Assembly (NCBI RefSeq): GCF_025562755.1
Contig: NZ_CP103300.1
Span: 4,093,001-4,157,000, forward strand
Length of the DNA stretch: 64,000 nt
Source: Endozoicomonas euniceicola
Lineage (GTDB): Bacteria; Pseudomonadota; Gammaproteobacteria; Pseudomonadales; Endozoicomonadaceae
Direction: 5' to 3'
Shown: piece after piece, positions 56,197 through 64,000 of the stretch
Layout: each line of letters begins with the position of its first letter
Numbering within the stretch: position 1 is the stretch's first letter
Program-made: the position numbers and the translations under genes
The notes under the pieces: generated by a model
The model's database searches: none
Seen by the model: only the letters and a program-made list of their open reading frames with translations
Told to the model about the DNA's origin: nothing

Positions 56197-59100
56197 ATGC
56201 CTAATGTTCCAGCCGATCAAAACAATCCACTGCCCAGGCAAATACATTTTGTTGTCATCGGTGAGCTGACAAAGGCTCAGGCTTTGAGGATTGAAACCTG
56301 GGCGAAAACTAACCCAGACTGGAGTGTCAAATTATGGAAGGATAAGGACAGTTATTTTGACCGTCTTGTGCTGGAGGGAATATCCAGCAAGTTGCTTCCA
56401 ATTGATGAAATGAGGGCAATAGTCAGGGGGCAACAGCAAGGGGCTTACATAGCAAATGATGCTTGGGAGAAACTGCCGCAAACTTTGGAAAATGATGTGC
56501 GCCCCCTCAGGCTCCAACAACAAAAAGTAGCAGCGAGCATTAATCAAAAAGTTAAAACTGAAGGTAAAACACGAGCAGAGGCAGTTAAAGAGTGGCTGAT
56601 TTCTAAAGATGGAAAAAGTGAAACACTATTGAAGGATATTGTTCAAGAGCAGCAAAATATTTACGACGGGCTTAAAAAGAGTAATGTGAACGTTGTTGAT
56701 TTGAATCCTGTTATTTCCTCCTTAAGAAGTGATGAAAAAAAATTATATAATAATGCCGCTTATATTTATTCTGATTTCACACTTGCCCTGAAACTAATGC
56801 AATTGAAGGTATTACAAGCACATGGCGGCGTTATTCTTGATGTCAATACTTTTCCAGAAATAAGCAGTGCTGTTTTTCCTGGGAGTAGTAGCAGTGAAAG
56901 TTTATATGCTCGGTTCAGAAAAAGATTCGGTGTTGGTTCCAGCTCTGTTGTCAGAGAAGAAAACATAGCAGAGGGGTACCGCGATCTTGAAAGAAAGGCC
57001 AGACTTCAAGCATTACTACAAAGGGATAATAGCCATTTTGTTAACGACCAGGTTCCGTTAAAAGAGGATTATCTTTTAAAGCTCAGAAGATATGGCTATA
57101 ACCCTCATAGGAAATCTATTATCAGGGCGTCAAAGAAAGTGCTTAAGAATAGTTTTTTTAAACCGTTGGGCACACTGAAAATGGGGGATAAAGAAGTCTT
57201 GATTGCTGATGGTGCAGGAGGGCATGAAGGAGATTTTAATTTTTTGGCAGCTCAGCCTAATGCAGGGGCCATCACTGCCGCCGTGAATGAAGCGATTTTA
57301 TTCTATAAAACGAACCCCTACGTATTAAAATTTGGGCCTAAGGGAACGTCACAGGATAAATTACCATCAGGCGTTTCACAGGTCTTAGGGGATATTCAAA
57401 ACCACTTAAACCAGCAAATCAGTAATGAAGGACTCACTGCCAGTCAGGAAAAAAAATATATTGATGGAGTATTTGCTGCGTTGGACCAGCTCAGAAACAG
57501 AGGGGTTATTCCACCTGTTGATCCTTATGGTGATGTATTAGGTCGACGAAGCCTTGAGCGTGCAGCCCATAAGCTGGGACAAATGGATACCCACTATTCC
57601 GGTTCACCCTTTATTTATGAGCCTGACTTCTCAAAGGGGGGAACTCATGGTATTGACTTGGCTTTCGATATCGCTACTGTAGAAGACACTCCCTATGATC
57701 ACAAGGTGTTTATTCTTTTGGGCGCACAGCCTGAAATTATGTACGGAGCCACTCTGTCATTTCAGCAGAATCCTGACCTGTCTTTGTTAGTGTTATGGGA
57801 TGCGGAGCAACAACGCCTTATTACTATGAGAGGAGAGCAACGAGCAGTAACTGAAAACTCAAAAATTATTGTGGGAGGTCATGGGACTTATTTGCGCATT
57901 GGTGAATTTGGTGCCAGTGAAATTGCGGATATTATCGCTAAAGTTGTCCCTGCCGGGGGAAGGGTCAAGAAAATAAGAGTCACTTCTTGTTGTATCGAGA
58001 AGTTCTCCTATCTCATTGATCCAAAATTGGAGTCTGCCTCCCAGGAAACCCTTGAGAGAACCTTTGGGGGTTCTTTGCTGCGTGCCCTTGAAAAGAAGGA
58101 CATTTCTGCCGGGGTAGTAGTGACCAATAACAAAGAATCGTTTCTCAATAGATTTTTAGGTGGCAAATATACTTTTGCTATTGCCGGTGACGATGAGAAA
58201 TTTCTGACTTCGGTGGTTTTAAGAAAGCCCGGTAACAGTATTGTTGAAACCAGGCTGGTTGATGGTGAACTGTCATCAAAAATCAGGCCTGACCAATCAG
58301 AATTGAAAGTAGAATACACTAGACAAACACGCAATAGTATTGAGGTCGATCTGTCTCTTGCACGTGATAAGCAAGGGGTATTTGATTCAGCTATGCTATC
58401 CGATCACCTTCGTCGGGGAAGCATTATCATTCCCGCGACTCTTGAGGTCATTGTCCTGGCGGCAGGGAAAGAAGATTTCAATGGCAAGATCATTGCCCTG
58501 GGTCATCCCCGGTATGCTGAAGGTGTACAGTGGGTACTCAATGAGGCAAAGGAGGAGTCGTCCTGTACAGAATGGTACGACAAAACAAAAAAATATTTTG
58601 GTCTCGAAATTGACATCATGACCACAATGATTGAAATGGATTATCTCAATGCTCCTGGTCATGTTATCGGAACACTGGATCTGCCATTTCAACAATTAAA
58701 AAAGAGGATTGCTAACGGGCAAATTAAAGTGGTGACGGGCAGCTTTGAAGACGTGGGTGGTATTATTAAAGCCCTGCATCCTGAACCATTCAGCTATGTG
58801 TCACAAAGTTCTGACTTATGCAGGTTTGCCCCCTCCACCCGAAAAAGACGCTCCGCCTCAACCGCTTCCTGCCGTAATGACCCCGAACCCTTCGCCGATT
58901 CCCTCAAGCTGCTGTCCGATGATAAAACCCAGATCGTTCTCGATGGTCTGCAAAAGGACATTGCCCTGGTCGATGCCCCGGAAGGTAGCGCCCTGTCTAA
59001 ACTTCAGCAGGAAATAAAAGGCTACCGTCGTAGAGTGGCGCAGGCAGCCCTGAAGCCGTCTCTAGGAAAACACAGCATCATTGCCCTGGACGAGGCGTCC

Positions 59101-62100
59101 TTTGCGTCGGCTAAAGAACTGGCCAGCAAGCCCGACAGCCGCGCTGAGGCCTTTCAGTTTATTCCCGGCAAAAGCGTACTGGTCTCAGCCGATGGACTGG
59201 TGGTTCCCCTGGTCCGGGGCGGCAGTGTCAGCCGGGTCAGCCTGGTGGGCAGCCCCGAATCGTTCGCTGCCGGCCTTGGTGCCCAATGCGTCGGGGACGT
59301 TGTTGCCGATGGCCGGGTGGGCCAGCTGGACGCGCTGGTTTCCTCTTCTGCGCAGTCCATCCGTGAAGCCTTTCCGGGCAGCCGGTTACAGGACCTGGTG
59401 GCGGTCAGCGACAGCCAGAGGGTGAATACCCTGTCATCGGCTTTAGCGGCACGGGCCGGGACCGGCTTTACTGCCTTCGACCCCCATGGGTGGCAGGGGC
59501 ACGGTAAGACGCTTCGCCGCTACTGGCAGCATGATGCGCTTGCCTCGCATCCACCGCAATCCAGGTCGGTCAACGCCGATATTGACCGGCAGCTGCAGTT
59601 TGAGCGCCTGGCCCGGAATTTTTCTGACTGGCTGGGTTCTGCCGAGGTTAATGCCCACCTGGGCCCTGATTACACGCCGTTGCTGTCCACGTTAACAAAA
59701 ACGGATGGCCAGTGGTCCATGGATTTCATTCGGGAGAATACAAAGGCGACAAGAACCCTGCAATTTGCGAGTGCGGCTCCCGCAGAGTTGAAAACCTACC
59801 TGGACCGTCAAAACCAGAAGGTCAAGGCCCCCGGATTCCGGCATAAACTGAAAAAGCTGTTTAAACCTACCCGAACCAGCGGTTATGTTTCTGAAGCCCT
59901 GTCCCTGGTTGACAGTTTCCAGATGCTGATGATCGTGATTCAGCGGGGAAAGTTCCTTGAGCAGATCTCAAAAACCGAGGGAATGTCGGACTCCCTATAC
60001 CGCGCCCTGGTGATGCACAGTTACGTGAATATGGGGATGGCGGCCACCCAGGCGACGGAACTGGTGGGCCAGGTGGTTGGCCTGGTTAAGGACAGCCGCC
60101 CAATTAGCCGGATCCTGCCCAGTGAAACAAAAGTGGTGAAACGGGTTTCCCCCGGTGGCGCGGGTTCGGCCAAGTCATTGTCGACAGCCACCCGGCTAAC
60201 CCGCTATGGCAAAGCCGTGAAGGCGGTCAGGTTTGCCGGAAAGGCCGTCGGGGCGGCCGGTGTTGGATTGATGGCGTTCAGCACCGGGTTAACGGCTTAC
60301 GAATACTCCCAGATAGAAGACGACGAGATTAAGGATTTATACCGGTCAAGACTGATTGTCGAGAGCGTAGGGCTGGCGGCCACCCTGTTCTCTTTAGTGG
60401 CCTCCGGACCGGTGGGGGCGGCCGTCGCGGTAGCGGTTTTCCTGGGGATGCTGATTGCGGAGGCGTTCTTCGCCGACAAGATGAAAGAAATTGAGATACA
60501 GCGGAAGTTGCAGGTGGCCAGGCAAGCCGTAGAAAAGTTCAATGACATATACCGGGAGCTGAACCCGGACAGCTTTTTCCCCATCAGTGAGGAGAACAAA
60601 ACCAGGGCCCTTGAGGCGGTCAGGAAAATTCTTGCCAATCCGAACAAAAGCGATTATGGATGGGTCAACGATGAGTTAAAAGGGGCACTTTATCCCCTGG
60701 GCCCAACCGTCGTCGATCGTATCTTTAAAAAAATAAAGGATGAGTTCGATAGTGACCAGTTTGAGATTAACAACAACATTTATGACTTTCTGAACCAGGA
60801 AGGCCTGATTCCAGAGGCCCACGGTGAAACCGCTGATTTCTACTTCAATCCGGCCACGAACCAGACGTTCTCTGTGGGCTTAAAGAAAATTGACCTTCAG
60901 GGAAAACAGCTTGATTATGGCCGAATGTTTTTCAGGCACCAGCACTTTGAAATAAAAAAAAGAGGTACGAAGGTGTCTGCGGTGCTGTTCCCGCTGGGTG
61001 ATTTCACGGATGTTATCTATAGCTATGTGAAGAGTGATTGCAAGGCGGGCAGACGACTGTCGTTTTATCAGTGTACGGACGGTATTTTCAATGTCACCGG
61101 CATTATGCCCGATAAAATAGGCACCGTTATTATGCCGGCCCGGCTGGACTGGGACTTCGGAGGGGAATATACGGAGTTTGATGATGCCAGAACCATTCCC
61201 GACTCAGGTAGCCGGCGCTTTTTCGATGCGATCCACAATTCCGGGGCAAGGATTAAGTATTACGACACAGAAACGGTCAAGGGTGATAACCCAAAAGGAA
61301 ACAGCCAGTCGGATACGGTTGAGAAGGGGTATATGATTCAACGGCTTGTCAGGGAAGAGTCCAGGCACACGGACGTGCTTTTGAATCTGGACTACGAAGA
61401 CCATGACATTATATTCCCGCCAAAAATTCGGGAGCCGAGCAATACCGGAAGGGGGCTTCTGTACACCGTTAACGTACCTGACAACAGCAAGAATAGTTAC
61501 CGGCTGATCATCAAGGACAACTGGTCTATTAACCTGAAGAACCTGGAGAATGCCAGGTCGGCTTCGTTTAGCCTGTATTACCATGGGGATCGTGAGGTTC
61601 GGTGTATTAATCGATATTACAATTTGTATGAAGGGAAGCATTGCGGTTTTTCACGAACCGACGATGGGTTTACTTTTAAGCTGGGTGGCGCCAGCGTTTA
61701 TTTTGATCTACCGAAAGACGCCCTCAGCGAGGAAGAAAAAAACCATTACAAGGTCATGATCGTTGATGATCACGCGGGCTTTAAGGTCACTCCCCTTCAC
61801 AAGAAAGCACCAATAGAGCTGCTCTATTTTATCTCGAAACGGCCAATTCAGGAGTCGGCACAACGAGTCCGGTATTTCGCAAAGATTGAGGCGGCATTTA
61901 ACCGTAATGAATACAGTTACGCTTTCCGGCTCAAACCCGCCCCGAAAGGCAGTACCAGGTATCTTTTCCCTGACCGGTTCGTGCCGGTTATTTTGCAGTG
62001 GAAACCCGGGAAGCCCGCCTGGCAAAACAGGCCGACGAAGGAGGTACGGGCGGACGGCAGCGAGGTGTATCATGGACTTACTTCATTCGCCCCGGGCGGG

Positions 62101-64000
62101 GAGCATAAGTGGGAGCGTTTCCAGCTCTGGTATGACCGCAGCAACACTGTTGAGATCACACTCTGTCGGCCAGAAGGTGTTGAGCCGGGGCATGTGATTC
62201 CCATTATGGGGGCCCCGGAAACGGGGTACTATTTCTACAATCGTCAACTCAGGCGGCTGTATTTCGATCCGGCCTCAGCCCTGACGCCATTGAAAATAAA
62301 ACGGTTCAATTTTGGGCAGCGAGTGGGGGACATGAGTGATTTTTATACAACCCCTCATACGTTTCCTTATGAGATAGCGGGCTATAAAGTCACTGATGAC
62401 CCGGACAACGCCCCGGAAAAGCAGTTGATGGTAATGACCCGCGCCGGGGTCTGGTTTGCCCTTGATGGCCTGAAAACAGAGTCGGGGCAGACTGAAAGGC
62501 AATTTAAACACACCCCCGCTTTTATCAGTACGACGCTGGTCAACTATCAGGAAGCGTTGACGCAAGTCAGTGCCAGTGACTTCGTCACGAGATTTTTGCC
62601 GGTCAATATCGTCGACACAGACAATGCCAGCCACCTGCTCCGCAGTGGTTTTTACGATAAGAAAAACAACGTCATGATGACGTACCTGGTCAGTTCCATT
62701 GATTTTTACGACAAAGGTCAGTTTGAAGCCAAATGCCTGAAAGACAGCGCCAGTGGCCGGGAAGTGGTTGGCCTGAAGTATATTGACGCATTAAAACAGT
62801 ACCGGCTTTTCGCTAAGGACAGTATTAGCCTGCGCCAGTCGGTCACAACGGACTGCGTTTTGATTACCGGCTGGGGGGGCGTCTACCTGAGGCTAACCCC
62901 GGAGCTGACCGGCCCGGTCATCAAGGACCACTCGCCGGTGCATAGCTTCAGAAAAGGGAACGCCGTCTACTATGTGATGCACAACAGCGCCTCGGGGGCT
63001 CTTTATTATGCCACGATAGACCGGCCCCCGGCAGACCGGGGGAATCTTCTGGTGACGCCGTTGAGCAATCTGAATCTTCTCACGTTTGGTCATGATGACC
63101 TTGACGCCAGGGGTGGCAAGGGCGGTTTCCTGGATATCAAGTCCCTCAAGAACGGCATTCTGGCCTATACCCTCAACGGCTATATACTGATGATCCCCAA
63201 TGAAGCCCTGTTGAGCGGTACCAGGCTGGGCGAGCTTCCCCTGGAAGCTTACCGGTTCGATGGCTGGCATTACGGTTATACCGACAAGGGCCAGCCCGTT
63301 CGGTTCAACGCGCCGACCGCGAACATCTCCCGGGAATACTATCAGCTGCCCAAAGATTCGACCATCGACCTGACCGACCTGGATATGGGGGTCATTGTTG
63401 GCGGGCTGTATGACCGTCATTTTGGCAGGGGCATGACCGCCCCGGAAAACTGGAACCGCCAGCAGGCTTCAGCATTTCTCACGGATCTTAAACAAGCCGT
63501 CAGGCGCGTTTGCGAACAGTTTGCGCTGGATTTTGGGGAAGAGGCCCCTGACCTGCTCAGGCTGCCGCTGGTTCACCCACCGAAGGGTAAACCCCTGCCC
63601 GCTTTTTTAACACAGATGGATTTCTGGTTCCTTCGCTCCGAAAACCGGCTGTTTGCGGCCAATGCCAGCGACTCCTTCAGAATCGGGGGGGACAACGGCA
63701 ACTCCCTGATGGCCCTGAAGGGCGAGGGCGACAGCCTTCCCTACCGGTTTTACATGAACCCGGTATCGGGGGCACCGGCAGGCCACCCCTATTGCCGCCA
63801 GAACCCGGTTGTCCCTAACCTGCTGCCCGAGGTGTTTCGTCCGGAGGTTTCCGTGCCCTGTGAGGACGGTAATAACAACCCGGAAGCGGACTACTTCTGG
63901 AATAACGTCAGGCAGCAGTGGGAGGCGAGCAGTGAACACTATCTATTCACCCTGGCCGATGGCAACAGGACGCTGTCCGGCCTGACTTTCATCAATGACC
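56197..64000 (+). CDS. Toxin E: TcdA/TcdB-like giant autoprocessing protein (cut by window end)
   Basis: The frame opens at the ATG at 56197 and is still open at the last base, giving at least 2601 aa. The N-terminal module is a third type, nearer to that of C than of B. The DXD position reads GGVILDVN (D215, N217). The C80 residues are the Asp of TPYDHK, H562 in GGHGTY and C598 in VTSCCIEKF, where a second Cys follows. The furin-type R882-K-R-R885 lies between C875 and C892. From about 58,816 to the window end it is almost identical to toxin B 25,559-30,743 (offset 33257 bp), so the body is B-type. The RTX-like end would lie outside the window. Confidence 0.8.
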   Translation, partial: MPNVPADQNNPLPRQIHFVVIGELTKAQALRIETWAKTNPDWSVKLWKDKDSYFDRLVLEGISSKLLPIDEMRAIVRGQQQGAYIANDAWEKLPQTLENDVRPLRLQQQKVAASINQKVKTEGKTRAEAVKEWLISKDGKSETLLKDIVQEQQNIYDGLKKSNVNVVDLNPVISSLRSDEKKLYNNAAYIYSDFTLALKLMQLKVLQAHGGVILDVNTFPEISSAVFPGSSSSESLYARFRKRFGVGSSSVVREENIAEGYRDLERKARLQALLQRDNSHFVNDQVPLKEDYLLKLRRYGYNPHRKSIIRASKKVLKNSFFKPLGTLKMGDKEVLIADGAGGHEGDFNFLAAQPNAGAITAAVNEAILFYKTNPYVLKFGPKGTSQDKLPSGVSQVLGDIQNHLNQQISNEGLTASQEKKYIDGVFAALDQLRNRGVIPPVDPYGDVLGRRSLERAAHKLGQMDTHYSGSPFIYEPDFSKGGTHGIDLAFDIATVEDTPYDHKVFILLGAQPEIMYGATLSFQQNPDLSLLVLWDAEQQRLITMRGEQRAVTENSKIIVGGHGTYLRIGEFGASEIADIIAKVVPAGGRVKKIRVTSCCIEKFSYLIDPKLESASQETLERTFGGSLLRALEKKDISAGVVVTNNKESFLNRFLGGKYTFAIAGDDEKFLTSVVLRKPGNSIVETRLVDGELSSKIRPDQSELKVEYTRQTRNSIEVDLSLARDKQGVFDSAMLSDHLRRGSIIIPATLEVIVLAAGKEDFNGKIIALGHPRYAEGVQWVLNEAKEESSCTEWYDKTKKYFGLEIDIMTTMIEMDYLNAPGHVIGTLDLPFQQLKKRIANGQIKVVTGSFEDVGGIIKALHPEPFSYVSQSSDLCRFAPSTRKRRSASTASCRNDPEPFADSLKLLSDDKTQIVLDGLQKDIALVDAPEGSALSKLQQEIKGYRRRVAQAALKPSLGKHSIIALDEASFASAKELASKPDSRAEAFQFIPGKSVLVSADGLVVPLVRGGSVSRVSLVGSPESFAAGLGAQCVGDVVADGRVGQLDALVSSSAQSIREAFPGSRLQDLVAVSDSQRVNTLSSALAARAGTGFTAFDPHGWQGHGKTLRRYWQHDALASHPPQSRSVNADIDRQLQFERLARNFSDWLGSAEVNAHLGPDYTPLLSTLTKTDGQWSMDFIRENTKATRTLQFASAAPAELKTYLDRQNQKVKAPGFRHKLKKLFKPTRTSGYVSEALSLVDSFQMLMIVIQRGKFLEQISKTEGMSDSLYRALVMHSYVNMGMAATQATELVGQVVGLVKDSRPISRILPSETKVVKRVSPGGAGSAKSLSTATRLTRYGKAVKAVRFAGKAVGAAGVGLMAFSTGLTAYEYSQIEDDEIKDLYRSRLIVESVGLAATLFSLVASGPVGAAVAVAVFLGMLIAEAFFADKMKEIEIQRKLQVARQAVEKFNDIYRELNPDSFFPISEENKTRALEAVRKILANPNKSDYGWVNDELKGALYPLGPTVVDRIFKKIKDEFDSDQFEINNNIYDFLNQEGLIPEAHGETADFYFNPATNQTFSVGLKKIDLQGKQLDYGRMFFRHQHFEIKKRGTKVSAVLFPLGDFTDVIYSYVKSDCKAGRRLSFYQCTDGIFNVTGIMPDKIGTVIMPARLDWDFGGEYTEFDDARTIPDSGSRRFFDAIHNSGARIKYYDTETVKGDNPKGNSQSDTVEKGYMIQRLVREESRHTDVLLNLDYEDHDIIFPPKIREPSNTGRGLLYTVNVPDNSKNSYRLIIKDNWSINLKNLENARSASFSLYYHGDREVRCINRYYNLYEGKHCGFSRTDDGFTFKLGGASVYFDLPKDALSEEEKNHYKVMIVDDHAGFKVTPLHKKAPIELLYFISKRPIQESAQRVRYFAKIEAAFNRNEYSYAFRLKPAPKGSTRYLFPDRFVPVILQWKPGKPAWQNRPTKEVRADGSEVYHGLTSFAPGGEHKWERFQLWYDRSNTVEITLCRPEGVEPGHVIPIMGAPETGYYFYNRQLRRLYFDPASALTPLKIKRFNFGQRVGDMSDFYTTPHTFPYEIAGYKVTDDPDNAPEKQLMVMTRAGVWFALDGLKTESGQTERQFKHTPAFISTTLVNYQEALTQVSASDFVTRFLPVNIVDTDNASHLLRSGFYDKKNNVMMTYLVSSIDFYDKGQFEAKCLKDSASGREVVGLKYIDALKQYRLFAKDSISLRQSVTTDCVLITGWGGVYLRLTPELTGPVIKDHSPVHSFRKGNAVYYVMHNSASGALYYATIDRPPADRGNLLVTPLSNLNLLTFGHDDLDARGGKGGFLDIKSLKNGILAYTLNGYILMIPNEALLSGTRLGELPLEAYRFDGWHYGYTDKGQPVRFNAPTANISREYYQLPKDSTIDLTDLDMGVIVGGLYDRHFGRGMTAPENWNRQQASAFLTDLKQAVRRVCEQFALDFGEEAPDLLRLPLVHPPKGKPLPAFLTQMDFWFLRSENRLFAANASDSFRIGGDNGNSLMALKGEGDSLPYRFYMNPVSGAPAGHPYCRQNPVVPNLLPEVFRPEVSVPCEDGNNNPEADYFWNNVRQQWEASSEHYLFTLADGNRTLSGLTFIND
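58816..64000 (+). repeat. Body module shared by toxins B and E
   Basis: Nearly identical to 25559-30743 with scattered single changes; it starts at the furin loop and continues past the window. Confidence 0.9.
58819..58872 (+). other. Cys-bracketed furin-type site in toxin E
   Basis: Encodes C875-RFAPST-RKRR-SASTAS-C892, same as in B and D. Confidence 0.65.

Noticed and set aside
12339..64000. Non-ribosomal peptide/polyketide synthases or giant adhesins
   Set aside because: No carrier, condensation or ketosynthase motifs and no Ig-like or hemagglutinin repeats; the C80 residues and TcdB-like segments fit a toxin better.

Overview
The window looks like the chromosome of a gammaproteobacterium of the Oceanospirillales/Hahellaceae kind. 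An Endozoicomonas-like marine animal symbiont is my best guess, inferred from the conserved rpoN-hpf-ptsN-rapZ-ptsO-mgtE order and from a large load of host-directed giant proteins; no 16S or other marker is present to confirm it.

Layout. Positions 1-3946 hold the conserved nitrogen-PTS block: the end of rpoN, then hpf, ptsN, rapZ, ptsO and mgtE, all on +. A secreted 905-residue protein of unknown function follows (4060-6777). An IS200/IS605-type element (about 6847-9716) carries a divergent tnpA and tnpB. Its tnpB is split by a second, DDE-type insertion sequence with clear inverted repeats and a 5-bp target duplication. pmbA/tldE lies on the minus strand (9722-11077). A small exported-looking protein (11301-12305) then leads into the main feature.

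From 12339 to the end of the window lies a tandem array of five giant genes on +, called A to E here (A 3407 aa, B 3545, C 3577, D 3542, E open at the window edge with at least 2601 aa). Their architecture resembles the large clostridial toxins TcdA/TcdB: an N-terminal glycosyltransferase-like region, a C80 cysteine autoprotease with visible Asp, His and Cys, a hydrophobic translocation-type region, and a long beta-rich C-terminal part that ends in degenerate RTX-like Gly/Asp repeats. Three points are unusual. (1) A furin-type R-x-[K/R]-R site sits between two cysteines directly after the protease in all five proteins, like the nicked disulfide loop of classic AB toxins. (2) A second C80-like segment that has lost His and Cys appears to follow it. 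(3) The DXD motif of the glycosyltransferase reads DxN in B to E and is lost in A.

Genes B to E are a mosaic. N-terminal modules (one type in B and D, others in C and E) are joined to two kinds of body (B=E type, C=D type). The switch, together with a visible jump in base composition, falls at the protease/furin-loop junction. The spacers between genes carry a conserved block of about 150 bp that probably holds the promoter. No type I secretion, holin or immunity gene is visible, so export is unexplained within this window.
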